A stretch of DNA of 64,000 bases from an uncultured Muribaculaceae bacterium (GTDB lineage: Bacteria; Bacteroidota; Bacteroidia; Bacteroidales; Muribaculaceae): the NCBI GenBank assembly GCA_947178505.1, contig CAMWYR010000001.1, forward strand, positions 62,001-126,000, read 5' to 3'. The notes beneath the pieces are model-generated. The model made no database searches and was not told the DNA's origin. It saw only the letters and a list, made by a program, of their open reading frames with translations. Of this stretch, positions 1-9,876 are shown piece after piece (positions within the stretch are counted from its first letter, which is position 1; every line of letters starts with the position of its first letter). Both the position numbers and the translations under genes were made by a program.

Positions 1-45
1 GCCGAAGACCGCCAGCTCATCTCCGAAGCGGGCTACACCTACTGA
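1..45 (+). CDS. C-terminal end of an unidentified protein (partial)
   Basis: An open frame enters from the left edge and ends in TGA at 43-45, giving the last 14 residues AEDRQLISEAGYTY. A strong terminator hairpin follows 23 bases later, which supports a genuine gene end. Fourteen residues are too few to name the protein. Confidence 0.6.
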   Translation, partial: AEDRQLISEAGYTY

Positions 46-68
46 TTCCCTCCCCCTTCCGGAAACAC

Positions 69-108
69 AAACGATCTCTCTGCGCTCCACGCCGCAGAGA
101 GATCGTTT
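69..108. terminator. Rho-independent terminator of the left-edge gene
   Basis: A perfect 16-bp stem (69-84 with 93-108) encloses an 8-base loop. The arms begin AAACGATCTC and end GAGATCGTTT. A/T-rich ends on both sides make it potentially bidirectional. Confidence 0.85.
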
Positions 109-130
109 ATATTGAGATTGATTATTTCCC

Positions 131-166
131 GTTATGAATCCGGAATCCGTTATGAATCCGGAATAG
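131..166. repeat. Two tandem copies of an 18-bp unit
   Basis: GTTATGAATCCGGAATCC at 131-148 is followed directly by GTTATGAATCCGGAAT at 149-164. The repeat lies between the upstream terminator and the valS terminator and carries no ORF. Confidence 0.8.
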
Positions 167-199
167 CGATATAGGCAGACTTTTGCCCATATCGCTATT
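162..199. terminator. Hairpin behind valS
   Basis: AATAGCGATAT (162-172) pairs with ATATCGCTATT (189-199). It lies 22 bases past the valS stop on the minus strand and is the likely valS terminator. The T-rich side is on the plus strand, so it may act in both directions. Confidence 0.6.
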
Positions 200-220
200 A
201 TATTTTAGGTGTTCCGTTGA

Positions 221-2842
221 TTATTTCTGAAGCTGCGCGAGCGACGCACGGATTGTCGCGAGTTTTTCTTCTGCGTCGGCTTTCTTCTTGCGCTCTACGG
301 CAACTACGGCCTCAGGGGCATTGGCTACGAAGCGCTCGTTTGCCAGTTTTTTTTCTACACCGGCGAGGAACTTCGTGTAGTACTCAAGATCTTTATTCAG
401 CTTGGCTATCTCTTCCTCGATGTTTACCTTGCCTTCGAGCGGGATGGAATATTCCACCTTGCCTACGATAAAGCCTGCGGCTGTCGGATCCTTCTCCTCT
501 ACAACTGAGATTTCCGACACGTTGCCCATCTTGCTGATGATTGAGTCGAGAGAGCCATTGTGAAGCGACTGAACATTCAGACGCAACGCCTCCTTCTGGG
601 GAATTTGCTTCTGCTTGCGGACCGTACGGATTCCGGCCACTACTTCCTTGAGATGCTCGAAATCTGAAAGGAGCTGCTCATTCACTTCGGCAGGCGTCGG
701 AATCTGAGCATACATGATGCTCTCACCGGGCTTGCGCTCGGCAAGGTGCTGCCAGAGTTCTTCGGTAATGAAGGGCATGAAGGGATGGAGCAGACGCAGA
801 AGCATGTCGAAGAAGCGGATGGTCGCATCAAACGTCGTGCGGTCGATGGGCTGGCCGTATGCAGGCTTGATCACTTCAAGGTACCACGACGAGAACTCAT
901 CCCAGAAAAGGCGATAAAGAGCCATAAGCGCTTCCGAGATTCGGAACTTCGACATAAGGTCGGCCATTTCGGCCATAGTGGCGTTAAGGCGGGCATCAAA
1001 CCATTCTACTGCCAGGCGAGAACTTTCAGGCTGCTCAGCATCAGCCACCTCCCAGCCCTTGATAAGGCGGAAGGAATTCCATATCTTGTTGCAGAAATTA
1101 CGGCCCTGCTCGCAGAGTGAATCGTCGTACATTATGTCATTACCCGCGGGAGCCGCAAGGATAAGGCCCATGCGCACTCCGTCGGCTCCGAACTTCTCGA
1201 TGAGCTCAAGGGGATCGGGAGAGTTGCCCAATGACTTCGACATCTTGCGTCCGATCTTGTCACGCACGATGCCGGTGAAGTACACATTCCCGAAGGGCTT
1301 GGCATCAGCAAATTCGTAACCGGCCATAATCATTCGGGCCACCCAGAAGAATATGATATCCGGACCCGTCACGAGGTCTGCCGTCGGATAATAGTATTTG
1401 AACTCCTCGTTGCCGGGATCAAGGATTCCGTTGAACAGAGAGAGAGGCCAGAGCCATGAAGAGAACCATGTGTCTAGACAGTCAGGATCGCGGTGGAGAT
1501 CGTCGAGCGTGAGCGATGCATTGCCTGTCTTCTCGATTGCCTTCAGCAGTGCCTCTTCCTCTGACTCGGCCACAACATAACCTCCGTCGGGGAGATGGTA
1601 GGCCGGAATCCGATGTCCCCACCAGAGCTGACGCGAGATACACCAGTCTTTGATATTTGTCATCCAGTGGCGGTAGATATTACGGAACTTCGAGGGCACG
1701 AATGAGATGTCGCCGTTCTCCACGGCGTCAAGCGCAGGCTTCGCGAGCGATTCCATCTTCACGAACCACTGCATCGAAAGCTTAGGCTCAATCACGGCAT
1801 CAGTGCGCTCAGAATGGCCTACCTTATTGACATAATCCTCTACTTTTTCCACGAGGCCGGCAGCCTGAAGATCTTCCATAATCTTCTTACGCACCTCAAA
1901 GCGGTCCATACCGACATACATTCCGCCGGCCTCTGAGATCGTACCGTTATCATTAAATATGTCGATCGAAGGCAGATTATATTTATCGCCGAGCATATAG
2001 TCGTTGACATCATGGGCCGGAGTGACCTTAAGGCAGCCCGTGCCGAATTCCATCTCCACATAATCGTCCATAATGATCGGCACAGCGCGGCCTACGAGAG
2101 GCACGATAACCTTCTTGCCCTTAAGCCAGGTGTAACGCTCATCGTTGGGATTGACACATACAGCCGTATCACCGAGGATAGTCTCGGGGCGGGTGGTAGC
2201 AACTACGATATAGCGGTCGTCGCCTTCCACCTTATAACGAAGATGAAAAAGCTTGCTCTGCTCTTCCTTATATATAACCTCCTCATCGGAAAGCGCCGTC
2301 AGAGCCTGCGGATCCCAGTTGACCATACGGACGCCGCGATAGATGAGGCCCTTATTATAGAGGTCGCAGAAAACGCGGATCACGCTGCGCGAGCGGATAT
2401 CATCCATAGTGAAAGCAGTGCGCTCCCAGTCGCAGGAAGCGCCGAGCTTGCGGAGCTGCTGAAGGATGATGCCGCCATATTTGTCCGTCCAGTCCCAGGC
2501 ATGCTTAAGGAATTCCTCGCGCGAGAGTGAGCGTTTCTCGATACCCTCGGAAGCAAGTTTTGCCACGACCTTAGCCTCTGTTGAGATGGCGGCATGGTCT
2601 GTACCGGGCACCCAGCATGCGTTCTTGCCGGTCATGCGCGCACGGCGGATGAGAATATCTTGAATTGTATTGTTGAGCATATGGCCCATATGAAGCACAC
2701 CCGTCACATTCGGCGGCGGAATCACGATCGTAAATGGTTCGCGATCATCAGGCTCGGAATGGAAGAGCCGATGCTCCATCCAATAGGCATACCATTTATC
2801 CTCTACTTCATGAGGATTATATTTGGTGGCTAATTCATTCAT
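221..2842 (-). CDS. valS: Valyl-tRNA synthetase
   Basis: Cytoplasmic class I synthetase that charges tRNA-Val with valine. The ATP-binding HIGH-type motif is seen as HMGH at residues 51-54, after PPPNVTGVL. The second signature KMSKS is at 533-537. An editing (CP1) domain lies between them, with Thr-rich GDTAV and TPAHD motifs. The anticodon-binding domain and a C-terminal coiled coil (about 800-873, rich in Glu, Lys and Leu) follow. At 873 aa the length is normal for a Bacteroidetes ValS. It is a single gene read away from the porin gene at 3097, with its own -7 box at 2913-2920. I see no lesion. Confidence 0.98.
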   Translation of the reverse strand: MNELATKYNPHEVEDKWYAYWMEHRLFHSEPDDREPFTIVIPPPNVTGVLHMGHMLNNTIQDILIRRARMTGKNACWVPGTDHAAISTEAKVVAKLASEGIEKRSLSREEFLKHAWDWTDKYGGIILQQLRKLGASCDWERTAFTMDDIRSRSVIRVFCDLYNKGLIYRGVRMVNWDPQALTALSDEEVIYKEEQSKLFHLRYKVEGDDRYIVVATTRPETILGDTAVCVNPNDERYTWLKGKKVIVPLVGRAVPIIMDDYVEMEFGTGCLKVTPAHDVNDYMLGDKYNLPSIDIFNDNGTISEAGGMYVGMDRFEVRKKIMEDLQAAGLVEKVEDYVNKVGHSERTDAVIEPKLSMQWFVKMESLAKPALDAVENGDISFVPSKFRNIYRHWMTNIKDWCISRQLWWGHRIPAYHLPDGGYVVAESEEEALLKAIEKTGNASLTLDDLHRDPDCLDTWFSSWLWPLSLFNGILDPGNEEFKYYYPTADLVTGPDIIFFWVARMIMAGYEFADAKPFGNVYFTGIVRDKIGRKMSKSLGNSPDPLELIEKFGADGVRMGLILAAPAGNDIMYDDSLCEQGRNFCNKIWNSFRLIKGWEVADAEQPESSRLAVEWFDARLNATMAEMADLMSKFRISEALMALYRLFWDEFSSWYLEVIKPAYGQPIDRTTFDATIRFFDMLLRLLHPFMPFITEELWQHLAERKPGESIMYAQIPTPAEVNEQLLSDFEHLKEVVAGIRTVRKQKQIPQKEALRLNVQSLHNGSLDSIISKMGNVSEISVVEEKDPTAAGFIVGKVEYSIPLEGKVNIEEEIAKLNKDLEYYTKFLAGVEKKLANERFVANAPEAVVAVERKKKADAEEKLATIRASLAQLQK

Positions 2843-2912
2843 TACTATCTATTTTTCTTCACTGTTATCAACTTAGCGCACAAATAAGTCTACGCACGCG
2901 CGCATACATTTG

Positions 2913-2920
2913 CAAAATTA
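2913..2920 (-). promoter_or_regulatory. Putative -7 box of valS
   Basis: Reads TAATTTTG on the minus strand, matching the Bacteroidetes consensus TAnnTTTG. It lies about 70 bases upstream of the valS ATG. The expected -33 position holds a T-rich run rather than a clean TTTG. Confidence 0.55.
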
Positions 2921-3015
2921 CAAAAAAAAATCGAAAATTCCGCCCTTTCCCATCATCTCTGCCCGAATGAAAGCACCAATGCAATTTAATGATACAAATC
3001 TGCCGCACAATTATT

Positions 3016-3046
3016 TTTGCCATACGAATTATTTTTCTTATATTTG
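3016..3046 (+). promoter_or_regulatory. Bacteroidetes-type promoter of the porin-like gene
   Basis: TTTG (3016-3019), a 19-base spacer and TATATTTG (3039-3046) match the sigma-ABfr consensus closely. Transcription would begin near 3053, giving a leader of about 45 bases before the TTG start. Confidence 0.8.
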
Positions 3047-3096
3047 TAGAAGACATGGACCAAATACTCCGTTAACACCAACGGAAAGCATACATT

Positions 3097-4389
3097 TTGA
3101 AACACATAACAATCCTTTTGCTTTCGCTCCTGTGGAGCGCTCCGCATGTGTATGCACATGGGAAAGCTGAATGGCAGCAGCAGATTCTTGAGGATGTGCA
3201 TGCCACGCGCATCGGGGGAAATCCCACCACTGAAGAGGGCCGTGATTCCGTTCGTCAACTCATCTCGGCTTTCTATGAAGAGCAGTTCCGACAGTTTCAT
3301 GATCCGGAGGCTCCAACATTTATGTTTCTCACCCGCGACAGCCGCCTGGCTATGGGTATCGGGGGAAAGGTTATGCTGCGCGGATGGTATGACTGGCACG
3401 GGTCGCAGCCGGGCCCGGGATTTTATCCTTTCAATATTAAAATTCCATCCGATCCGACAGAAAACCGTTACCTCGGCTCGTCAATTAACAACACATCTGT
3501 CATAGCCACCATACTCGGACGCCGCAATTCACTGCGTTTCCGTTTGTACGTGCAGGCCACATTCTTCAGCCCCCATATTGAGATCCAGCGTGCCTACGTC
3601 CAGCTTAATGATTTCACACTCGGACTCGCCACGAGCACATTTGAGGACATCGGAGCCGCTCCCCCCACAATCGATTCACAAGGCCCCAACGGCAGAATTA
3701 CAAAAGATCAGGTACTCGCACGATATATCCACACTTTCAAGAATGGCTGGAGCATCGGAGGGGGTATTGAGATTCCTTCCGCAAGAATTAATGCAATTGA
3801 TAATGAGACCAAAGCGTGCCGGGAACATACTCCCGATATCGCCGCGCTTCTGCAATATTCATGGGACCATGGCTCAAGCTACGTGCGGCTCTCCGGTCTG
3901 TTCCGGTCAATGACCTACCGCAATCTCCTTACCAACAAAAACCATAACGTGACCGGGTGGGGCGCACAATTATCAGGCACCGCCGCAACCACCCCCTCCC
4001 TGATACTTTACTACAGCGGGGTGGTAGGTCAGGGTATAGGCTCTTACGAGACAGATTTCCTCAGTCAGAACTATGACCTCGTAGGCGAGCGCGACAAACC
4101 CGGTGAACTGACGGCCCCCCTCATGATGGGCCTCACTGCAGGAGTTCAATATTGGTTTTCGCCAAAGGTGTTCGCAAGCCTATCAGCAGGCAAACTGCAA
4201 TATTATCAGAAGAATCCGCTTCACGATTCCGAATACCGTTATGGATTGTACGGAGCAGCCAATCTTTTCTGGAAGTACACTCCCCGACTCCTGAGCGGGA
4301 TTGAATACATCGTTGGCAAACGAAAGAATTTCAACGGAGCTCAGCGCAACGCCAACCGTCTGAGCCTTATGGTAAGCTATTCTTTCTGA
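3097..4389 (+). CDS. Outer-membrane beta-barrel protein, DcaP-porin-like
   Basis: A 430-aa exported protein. The signal peptide is residues 1-20 (MKHITILLLSLLWSAPHVYA), and translation must begin at TTG (3097) because that gives exactly this leader. After a 60-residue N-terminal segment come alternating hydrophobic/polar strands, with motifs such as SRLAMGIGGKVMLRGWYDW and LRFRLYVQATFF, ending in the aromatic barrel-closing strand SLMVSYSF. This pattern resembles DcaP-type porins, which admit small dicarboxylate or other anionic solutes. The substrate cannot be read from sequence. It is single-gene, with a good promoter at 3016-3046, and convergent with the DUF6155-like gene. A barrel is likely; the DcaP name is tentative. 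Confidence 0.65.
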   Translation: MKHITILLLSLLWSAPHVYAHGKAEWQQQILEDVHATRIGGNPTTEEGRDSVRQLISAFYEEQFRQFHDPEAPTFMFLTRDSRLAMGIGGKVMLRGWYDWHGSQPGPGFYPFNIKIPSDPTENRYLGSSINNTSVIATILGRRNSLRFRLYVQATFFSPHIEIQRAYVQLNDFTLGLATSTFEDIGAAPPTIDSQGPNGRITKDQVLARYIHTFKNGWSIGGGIEIPSARINAIDNETKACREHTPDIAALLQYSWDHGSSYVRLSGLFRSMTYRNLLTNKNHNVTGWGAQLSGTAATTPSLILYYSGVVGQGIGSYETDFLSQNYDLVGERDKPGELTAPLMMGLTAGVQYWFSPKVFASLSAGKLQYYQKNPLHDSEYRYGLYGAANLFWKYTPRLLSGIEYIVGKRKNFNGAQRNANRLSLMVSYSF

Positions 4390-4429
4390 CAATTAACAGC
4401 AATTCCCCATCTCATAGGGCAACAGGATC

Positions 4430-4948
4430 CTAATAACGTCGGCGGCGCCACCAGCCGCTCCTCTGTCCGGGAGGATTCCTGTAAAATTCGTCGATCGATT
4501 CAATGAGACGCTTCAGTCGCAACCCGAATAGCGATTCGAGATCGGCGCCCTCAACGTAGATACGCGCATTATCATACGCACGGCGCACGGCAGTCTCAGT
4601 CTGAAGAATCCCGGAAGTCTTCTGCGAGGCCCACACGTACTGCCGCTCAGCAATGTGAATCATCAGGTCGGCTATCTTTTCCGAGTCAAACACCAATAAC
4701 GAAAAATATCTGACCACGCGCTTCAGTTCGTTCGCGGCCGGTTGCGAACGATTCTTTCCCGTGGAATAGAAAAACATCTTATCTATCAGAGCCTTGTTAT
4801 CCTCCAGCGCCATATCCGGATCCGGACTCACCCAGTAGTCAAGATATTCCTTAGCTTCCTTCCGGGCATCATACAGTTCTGAAAGAACTTCAATCAGCTC
4901 TTCCTTATCCATCGACTTCAGTGCTTTCCTCAGACTTGCTTTCGACAT
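4430..4948 (-). CDS. Small cytoplasmic protein, DUF6155-like
   Basis: A 172-aa protein with no signal peptide or membrane segment. The N-terminus reads SKASLRKALKSMDKEELIEV, and together with a following YDARKEAKEYLDYW segment it resembles the uncharacterised DUF6155 family. The protein is mainly helical and charged, and ends in a very basic tail (WWRRRRY). No catalytic motif is visible. It runs convergent to the porin-like gene with only 40 bases between the stops and no clear terminator there. Function unknown. Confidence 0.6.
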   Translation of the reverse strand: MSKASLRKALKSMDKEELIEVLSELYDARKEAKEYLDYWVSPDPDMALEDNKALIDKMFFYSTGKNRSQPAANELKRVVRYFSLLVFDSEKIADLMIHIAERQYVWASQKTSGILQTETAVRRAYDNARIYVEGADLESLFGLRLKRLIESIDEFYRNPPGQRSGWWRRRRY

Positions 4949-5107
4949 ACATGATTAATTTTGCCGCACTCCGTGCGTTATTGATTTTATTGACTAAATG
5001 ATGCATCACAGGCCCTGAACAAGCCCATCTTCTATTAAGGAAACAACAGAAGAGGCCCTATATCCGCATCAAATGTGTTTTTATGCTGAAAAACATATTC
5101 CCCTCCT

Positions 5108-5138
5108 ATTGCAGAATAAAGAATAAATAGTAAATTTG
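5108..5138 (+). promoter_or_regulatory. Promoter of ald
   Basis: ATTG (5108-5111), 19 bases, TAAATTTG (5131-5138). This fits the TTTG/TAnnTTTG consensus except for the first base of the -33 element. The ATG of ald is 29 bases beyond the -7 box. Confidence 0.75.
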
Positions 5139-5166
5139 GGGCATACCAAATCTAATACCTTTCACT

Positions 5167-6273
5167 ATGAAAATCGGAATACCAAAAGAAATCAAGAACA
5201 ACGAAAATCGTGTGGGCGCAACGCCCGCCGGAGTCAAGGAACTCGTAAACCATGGCCATGAGCTGTTCGTGCAGCATACGGCCGGAGAAGGTAGCGGCTT
5301 CAGTGATGAGGAATATATCGCTGCGGGAGCGACCATCCTGCCCACCATAGAGGATGTCTACGCCACAGCCGACATGATCATTAAGGTAAAGGAGCCCATT
5401 GCTCCGGAGTATAAACTGATCCGCAAAGACCAGGTGCTCTTCACTTACTTCCACTTCGCATCCGACCGCGAGCTGCTCGACGCAATGCTTGAAAGCGGCG
5501 CCGTATGTATCGCCTATGAGACAGTGACCGACCGCGACCATCGCCTTCCCCTTCTCATTCCGATGAGCGAAGTTGCCGGCCGCATGTCGATTCAGGAAGG
5601 TGCACGCTTCCTCGAGAAGCCCCAGGGTGGACGCGGAGTATTGCTCGGCGGTGTGCCAGGAGTTAAGCCTGCACGCGTGCTTGTGCTTGGCGCAGGAGTA
5701 GTAGGACGCAATGCTGCGCTCATGGCCGCCGGCTTAGGAGCGGATGTCACCATTACTGATGTTAATCTTAACGTGCTGCGCCATTGCGCTGACGTTATGC
5801 CCAAAAACGTAAAGACTCTCTATTCATCCCGTCATAACATCGAACAGGAACTTCCCACCACCGATCTCGTAATCGGTTCCGTGCTCGTGCCCGGCGCTAA
5901 GACGCCCCATCTCATCTCGGCGGATATGGTGAAGCTGATGCGTCCCGGATCAGTGATGGTTGATGTCGCCGTCGACCAGGGCGGCTGCTTCGAGACAACT
6001 CATCCCACTACTCACTCGGAGCCCACATACGTCGTTGACGGAGTTGTGCAGTACGCTGTAGCCAATATCCCCGGTGCAGTCCCCTACACTTCTACCCTTG
6101 CGCTTACCAATGCCACTCTCCCCTATGCGATCAGACTCGCCGACATGGGTTGGCGCGCAGCATGCCTTAAGGATCCCGGACTGGCTGACGGCGTGAACGT
6201 TGTCGACGGAAAGATCACCTACAAGGCCGTGGCCGACGCTTTCGATATGCCCTACACTCCGCTGGAGAAATAA
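5167..6273 (+). CDS. ald: Alanine dehydrogenase
   Basis: NAD-dependent enzyme interconverting L-alanine and pyruvate plus ammonia in the cytoplasm. At 368 aa it has the usual length. The N-terminal substrate domain begins MKIGIPKEIKNNENRVGATP. The catalytic lysine and histidine of the family correspond to K75 (IKVKEP) and H96 (YFHFAS). The Rossmann domain carries VLGAGVVGRNAALMAAGLGA. The gene has its own promoter and a strong terminator, so it is monocistronic. The next gene encodes an AspT-type exchanger whose known substrates include alanine, which suggests a joint role in alanine metabolism. Confidence 0.97.
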   Translation: MKIGIPKEIKNNENRVGATPAGVKELVNHGHELFVQHTAGEGSGFSDEEYIAAGATILPTIEDVYATADMIIKVKEPIAPEYKLIRKDQVLFTYFHFASDRELLDAMLESGAVCIAYETVTDRDHRLPLLIPMSEVAGRMSIQEGARFLEKPQGGRGVLLGGVPGVKPARVLVLGAGVVGRNAALMAAGLGADVTITDVNLNVLRHCADVMPKNVKTLYSSRHNIEQELPTTDLVIGSVLVPGAKTPHLISADMVKLMRPGSVMVDVAVDQGGCFETTHPTTHSEPTYVVDGVVQYAVANIPGAVPYTSTLALTNATLPYAIRLADMGWRAACLKDPGLADGVNVVDGKITYKAVADAFDMPYTPLEK

Positions 6274-6316
6274 CTCCGGCCTCCTATCAAAATAAGCTTT
6301 TATACAATTAAATAAT

Positions 6317-6353
6317 GAGGCGAGTGCGTTGTGCGACGCGCTCGCCTCTTTTT
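6317..6353 (+). terminator. ald terminator
   Basis: A 13-bp stem (6317-6329 with 6336-6348, one G-T pair) starts GAGGCGAGTG and ends CTCGCCTC, followed by TTTTT. Confidence 0.9.
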
Positions 6354-6497
6354 GCATCGGTCTGACAACTTCTTTACATCTCCTGAAAGAACTTTTATAA
6401 AAAGAAATGTTCTATCTATAGAGCGGGCCCATTGAGAGTCTGCTCCATCCTCTCCCACTCCTACATTCATTCCCTGATGAATTAATGATCTTAAAAG

Positions 6498-8189
6498 ATG
6501 CAATATATTATCAGTTTCTTTCAGGGTCATCCCCTGATTCCGTTATTCCTTACTGTCGGTCTCGGTTTCTGGCTTGGCAGCCTTCGCTATAAGTCGTTCA
6601 GTCTCGGCGCCGTTGCAGCCACGCTGATAGTGGGTGTGCTTTTCGGCCAAATGGAGATTGTGATTCCGGATATGGTAAAAAACGTATTCTTTCTCTTTTT
6701 CCTTTTCGCCACGGGCTACAGCGTCGGCCCGCAATTCTTCCACGCTCTGAAGGGTTCCGGACGCAAACAAGCCCTTTTCGCGTTGGTTGAGGCCCTGGTA
6801 TGCGCTGGCCTTGTGATGGGCGCAGCGTTGCTGATGGGATATGACAACGGAATAGCCACGGGACTTTTCGCCGGTTCGCAGACGGCATCGGCATGCCTGG
6901 GAATGATCAGTGATACGGTTAAGGAGCTTCCTCTCTCAGCAGAAAAGATGCAATACCTGCTCGCCATAATTCCTGCCTGCTATGCAGTGACATACGTATT
7001 TGGCACCGTTGGGACGGCATGGTTTCTGTCTTCAGTTGCGCCGGGAATGCTTGGAGGGCTGAACGCGGTGAAAGCGGATGTGGCGCAGGCTGAGCAGCAA
7101 GATGAGGGTGACGCAACTCCGGCACCGGGAGAAATCAAGGCGCGACGCCCGGTTGTGTTCCGTGCCTATAAAGCCGAAGGAGAATACTTCTCCACTCCAC
7201 GGAGCGTTAAGGATATCGAACATTACATCAACACTCCTGAGAGTCGTCTTCTTGTGGAAAGAGTGAGGATCAACGGAGATATTCACGAACCCACACCCGC
7301 CCTTCTTATTCCTCAGGGAGCGCACATCGTAGTTGCCGGCCGCGCGGAGTCTATGGTGAGTTATAACGGCAAGATCGGTCCGGAAGTGCTTGACCCCGAC
7401 CTTCTGAATTTCAGTGCTCAGAAAACGCCGGTCACAATTTCGGGCAAAGGTGCCGGACAGACGTTCGGCCAATTACGCAAACAGTCCTACATGGAACGCG
7501 TGATGGTGGCAACGCTTAAGCGCGGCGGCCACAGGCTCCCTCTCCTTAACACGACAGAGCTATATCCGGGCGATGTCATCACCCTTGTGGGCTGGCCCCG
7601 CGATGTGACGGAAGCGGCCTCAAAACTCGGATATGCCGATTCGCAGAGCGACACTACCGATATGGTGTTTGTAGGGTTAGGCATCGCACTCGGATGTCTG
7701 TTGGGAGCGGCGGCGATAACAGTAAAGGGTGTGCCGATGGCATTAGGCGCGAGCGTCGGTGCGCTTATTGTCGGCCTCGTGTTCGGATGGTGGCGCACAC
7801 GTCGCCCTACATTCGGACATATCCCGTCGGCGGCAATCTGGATTATGGAGAATTTAGGCATCAATATGTTCATCGCCGTGATCGGCATAACCGCGGGAGC
7901 TTCGTTCATATACGGACTTAAGACCGCAGGCTGGCTGATATTCCTTATCGGAGCCGCGTGCACGATTATCGGTCTGGTGATCAACATATTCTTAGCCCGA
8001 CGTGTATTCAGGCTCTCACGTCCCGACACATTAGGATGCGTGGCGGGCGGGCGCCTGAGCGTAGCGGCTATCGGCGCGATCCGCGACACTCTGCAGAGCG
8101 ACGTGCCCAATCTGAGTTTCACGATTACCTACGCCGTGGCAAACATAACGTTGGTGTTCTCCTCATTGCTTGTACTGCTGCTGATATGA
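6498..8189 (+). CDS. AspT/YidE/YbjL-family exchanger (aspartate:alanine antiporter-like)
   Basis: A 563-aa inner-membrane protein with the two-fold AspT layout: hydrophobic half (residues about 8-180, including FATGYSVGPQFFHAL), a large cytoplasmic region with two RCK_C/TrkA-C-like parts (about 205-380), and a second hydrophobic half (about 390-563, ending in TFSSLLVLLLI-type helices). The characterised member, AspT, exchanges aspartate for alanine. The position behind ald supports amino-acid exchange, but they are separated by a terminator and so are not co-transcribed. Other family members (YidE, YbjL) have unproven substrates, so the substrate here is inferred from context. Confidence 0.85.
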   Translation: MQYIISFFQGHPLIPLFLTVGLGFWLGSLRYKSFSLGAVAATLIVGVLFGQMEIVIPDMVKNVFFLFFLFATGYSVGPQFFHALKGSGRKQALFALVEALVCAGLVMGAALLMGYDNGIATGLFAGSQTASACLGMISDTVKELPLSAEKMQYLLAIIPACYAVTYVFGTVGTAWFLSSVAPGMLGGLNAVKADVAQAEQQDEGDATPAPGEIKARRPVVFRAYKAEGEYFSTPRSVKDIEHYINTPESRLLVERVRINGDIHEPTPALLIPQGAHIVVAGRAESMVSYNGKIGPEVLDPDLLNFSAQKTPVTISGKGAGQTFGQLRKQSYMERVMVATLKRGGHRLPLLNTTELYPGDVITLVGWPRDVTEAASKLGYADSQSDTTDMVFVGLGIALGCLLGAAAITVKGVPMALGASVGALIVGLVFGWWRTRRPTFGHIPSAAIWIMENLGINMFIAVIGITAGASFIYGLKTAGWLIFLIGAACTIIGLVINIFLARRVFRLSRPDTLGCVAGGRLSVAAIGAIRDTLQSDVPNLSFTITYAVANITLVFSSLLVLLLI

Positions 8190-8371
8190 TCCGCTTGACC
8201 GGCTACAGGCCAATCTTACCCGGGCCCGAAAATGGTATACAGACGCTGTTCGTGCCGCGGTGAAAAAAATTTATTACGACTGCACGAACCTTTTCTAACC
8301 TCAGATTGTATTAAGTATAGAAAATCGTTTCATGATGTTAGGTTAGTTCGAAAATTATTAAAAAATTTGGT

Positions 8372-8407
8372 AAAATCCGTCGATGTGAATCGACGGATTT
8401 TATTTTT
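8372..8407. terminator. Bidirectional terminator between the AspT-like gene and pncB
   Basis: A perfect 13-bp stem (8372-8384 with 8389-8401, loop GTGA) is flanked by A and T runs. AAAATCCGTCGAT pairs with ATCGACGGATTTT. It serves both convergent genes. Confidence 0.88.
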
Positions 8408-8420
8408 AGTGGATGGAGCC
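8403..8420 (-). repeat. Dispersed 3'-end repeat, family 1, copy 1
   Basis: On the minus strand this reads GGCTCCATCCACTAAAAA. It begins 27 bases behind the pncB stop in the same orientation as pncB. Further copies of the family are at 20009, 36327 and 58892. Confidence 0.75.
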
Positions 8421-8446
8421 TTACCCTCCCTCTCTGCCGGATGGTA

Positions 8447-9652
8447 TCACACCGAGGCATCGTAGTGAATAGCCTCAAGGAAGCGGCGCACGGTAGCAGG
8501 ATTGCCTGTATACTTCCCTTTGTCCTCGCTCAGTTTGCACGTGTCGCAATAGAAAGGCCATGATTCGGTGATTTTCACTGCGAGCAGCTTGATTACAATA
8601 TTGCGGGGCTTTACGCCGGGGAAATCGTTAGTGAAGTGCGTGCCGATTCCGAACGATGGTATGCACTTCCCCTGCGCGTAGCGATTGATGCTGATCGCCT
8701 CATCGACGTTGAGGCCGTTGCTGAACACCACCTGCTTCGTGGCCGGCTCTATATTTAGCGCGCGGTATTTGTCCACAATCAGATCAAGTTGCTCGTAATT
8801 GTCACCGCTGTCGACGCGCAGCCCTTTGAAGAGGTTGGCAAAATCTTCGGAGAAGTTAAGGCTGAAGATCGGCCAGCCGTATGTGTCATAAAGAAACGTT
8901 CCCAACGCCCCACGGTAAGTGTTGCTCCATGTGCGCATTGCGAGGTGGTTGGCCATCTGAGGACCGTACATTCCGGCTATCGCACACACGAACTCATGGG
9001 CCATCGTGCCGATCGGCGTCAGGTCATACTCTTTTGCAAACCATACGTTGCTCGTTCCGACGAAGCGTCCCGGGCCGGAGGCGCCGCACTCCTTCATAGC
9101 CTTTACCACTGCCTCCTGCGCGCAGAAGGAGGCGCGACGGCGTGTGCCGAAGTCGCTGTAAATACACCCACCTTCAATTAGTCTTCGCGCTTTCTCGGCC
9201 GATCGCACGGCGAAGTCATCATAGTCAAGCTTGGCTTCCTGCCCCGTGAGGATGTAATATAGTTCGGAGACGATGGCGAGCACTTTCACCTCCAGCAATA
9301 TCGTGTCGCTCCATGTGCCTTCGAACTCGATATGCAGATGCCCCTCTTCATCCTGCCATACATTGACCCAGCGGCTGTCGTAACGGAATCCTTTCAGAAA
9401 ACTGTAGAACCACGCGGGAATATATTTGCAGGCTCGGCGCATGAAGGCGATCTCGTCGTCGGTGATGACGAGTTGCTCAAGGTATCCGATCTGCTCCCTG
9501 ACCGCCTCGGCGAAGCCGGGAGGATAGACGGTGTTGTCGCGGTCGTTGAACTTATACTTTACTTGGGTACGGGGGAAATTCTCGATGACGGCGCAACACA
9601 TCGTGAACTTATACAGGTCGTCGTCGGTGAAATGGGTGATGATAGGACGCAT
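8447..9652 (-). CDS. pncB: Nicotinate phosphoribosyltransferase
   Basis: First step of NAD salvage from nicotinate: nicotinate + PRPP (+ATP) to nicotinate mononucleotide. The protein is 401 aa, typical of the bacterial PncB family. The histidine that is phosphorylated during the cycle matches H219 in GTMAHE (215-220). The phosphoribosyl-binding region contains LRVDSGDNYEQLD and the C-terminal part VVFSNGLNVDEA. It is a single gene with a bidirectional terminator downstream. The start at 9652 gives the conserved N-terminus RPIITHFTDDDLYKFTM. Confidence 0.97.
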   Translation of the reverse strand: MRPIITHFTDDDLYKFTMCCAVIENFPRTQVKYKFNDRDNTVYPPGFAEAVREQIGYLEQLVITDDEIAFMRRACKYIPAWFYSFLKGFRYDSRWVNVWQDEEGHLHIEFEGTWSDTILLEVKVLAIVSELYYILTGQEAKLDYDDFAVRSAEKARRLIEGGCIYSDFGTRRRASFCAQEAVVKAMKECGASGPGRFVGTSNVWFAKEYDLTPIGTMAHEFVCAIAGMYGPQMANHLAMRTWSNTYRGALGTFLYDTYGWPIFSLNFSEDFANLFKGLRVDSGDNYEQLDLIVDKYRALNIEPATKQVVFSNGLNVDEAISINRYAQGKCIPSFGIGTHFTNDFPGVKPRNIVIKLLAVKITESWPFYCDTCKLSEDKGKYTGNPATVRRFLEAIHYDASV

Positions 9653-9838
9653 GGGCGGCTACGGTTTAGTGGAATGTCGCTATAATTGATTGAATTTAAA
9701 CTATAATGTAAAGGTAGCGATTAATTTACACTTATCCAAATTCCCGCCCGTAAAAAACTTCCCATCCCTATAAACCGACAATCCAATCTCATGCTAAAAA
9801 AAACGTACCATTTAGCGCAGCCATTCCATGAAATTTAT

Positions 9839-9846
9839 TAATTTTG
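9839..9846 (+). promoter_or_regulatory. -7 box of the restriction-like cassette
   Basis: TAATTTTG matches TAnnTTTG. It overlaps an in-frame TTG at 9844, so that upstream start would lie inside the promoter. The ATG at 9877, 30 bases downstream, is therefore the credible start. Confidence 0.65.
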
Positions 9847-9876
9847 CAGTTAAGTAATACGCTTCTAAAATACCCC

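Noticed and set aside
7487..8122. 211-codon open frame opposite the AspT-like gene
   Set aside because: It results from the G/C-rich codons of the real gene; no domain or start context supports it.
9844..9876. Upstream TTG start for the methylase-like gene
   Set aside because: The TTG lies inside the TAATTTTG promoter box; ATG 9877 is downstream and fits better.
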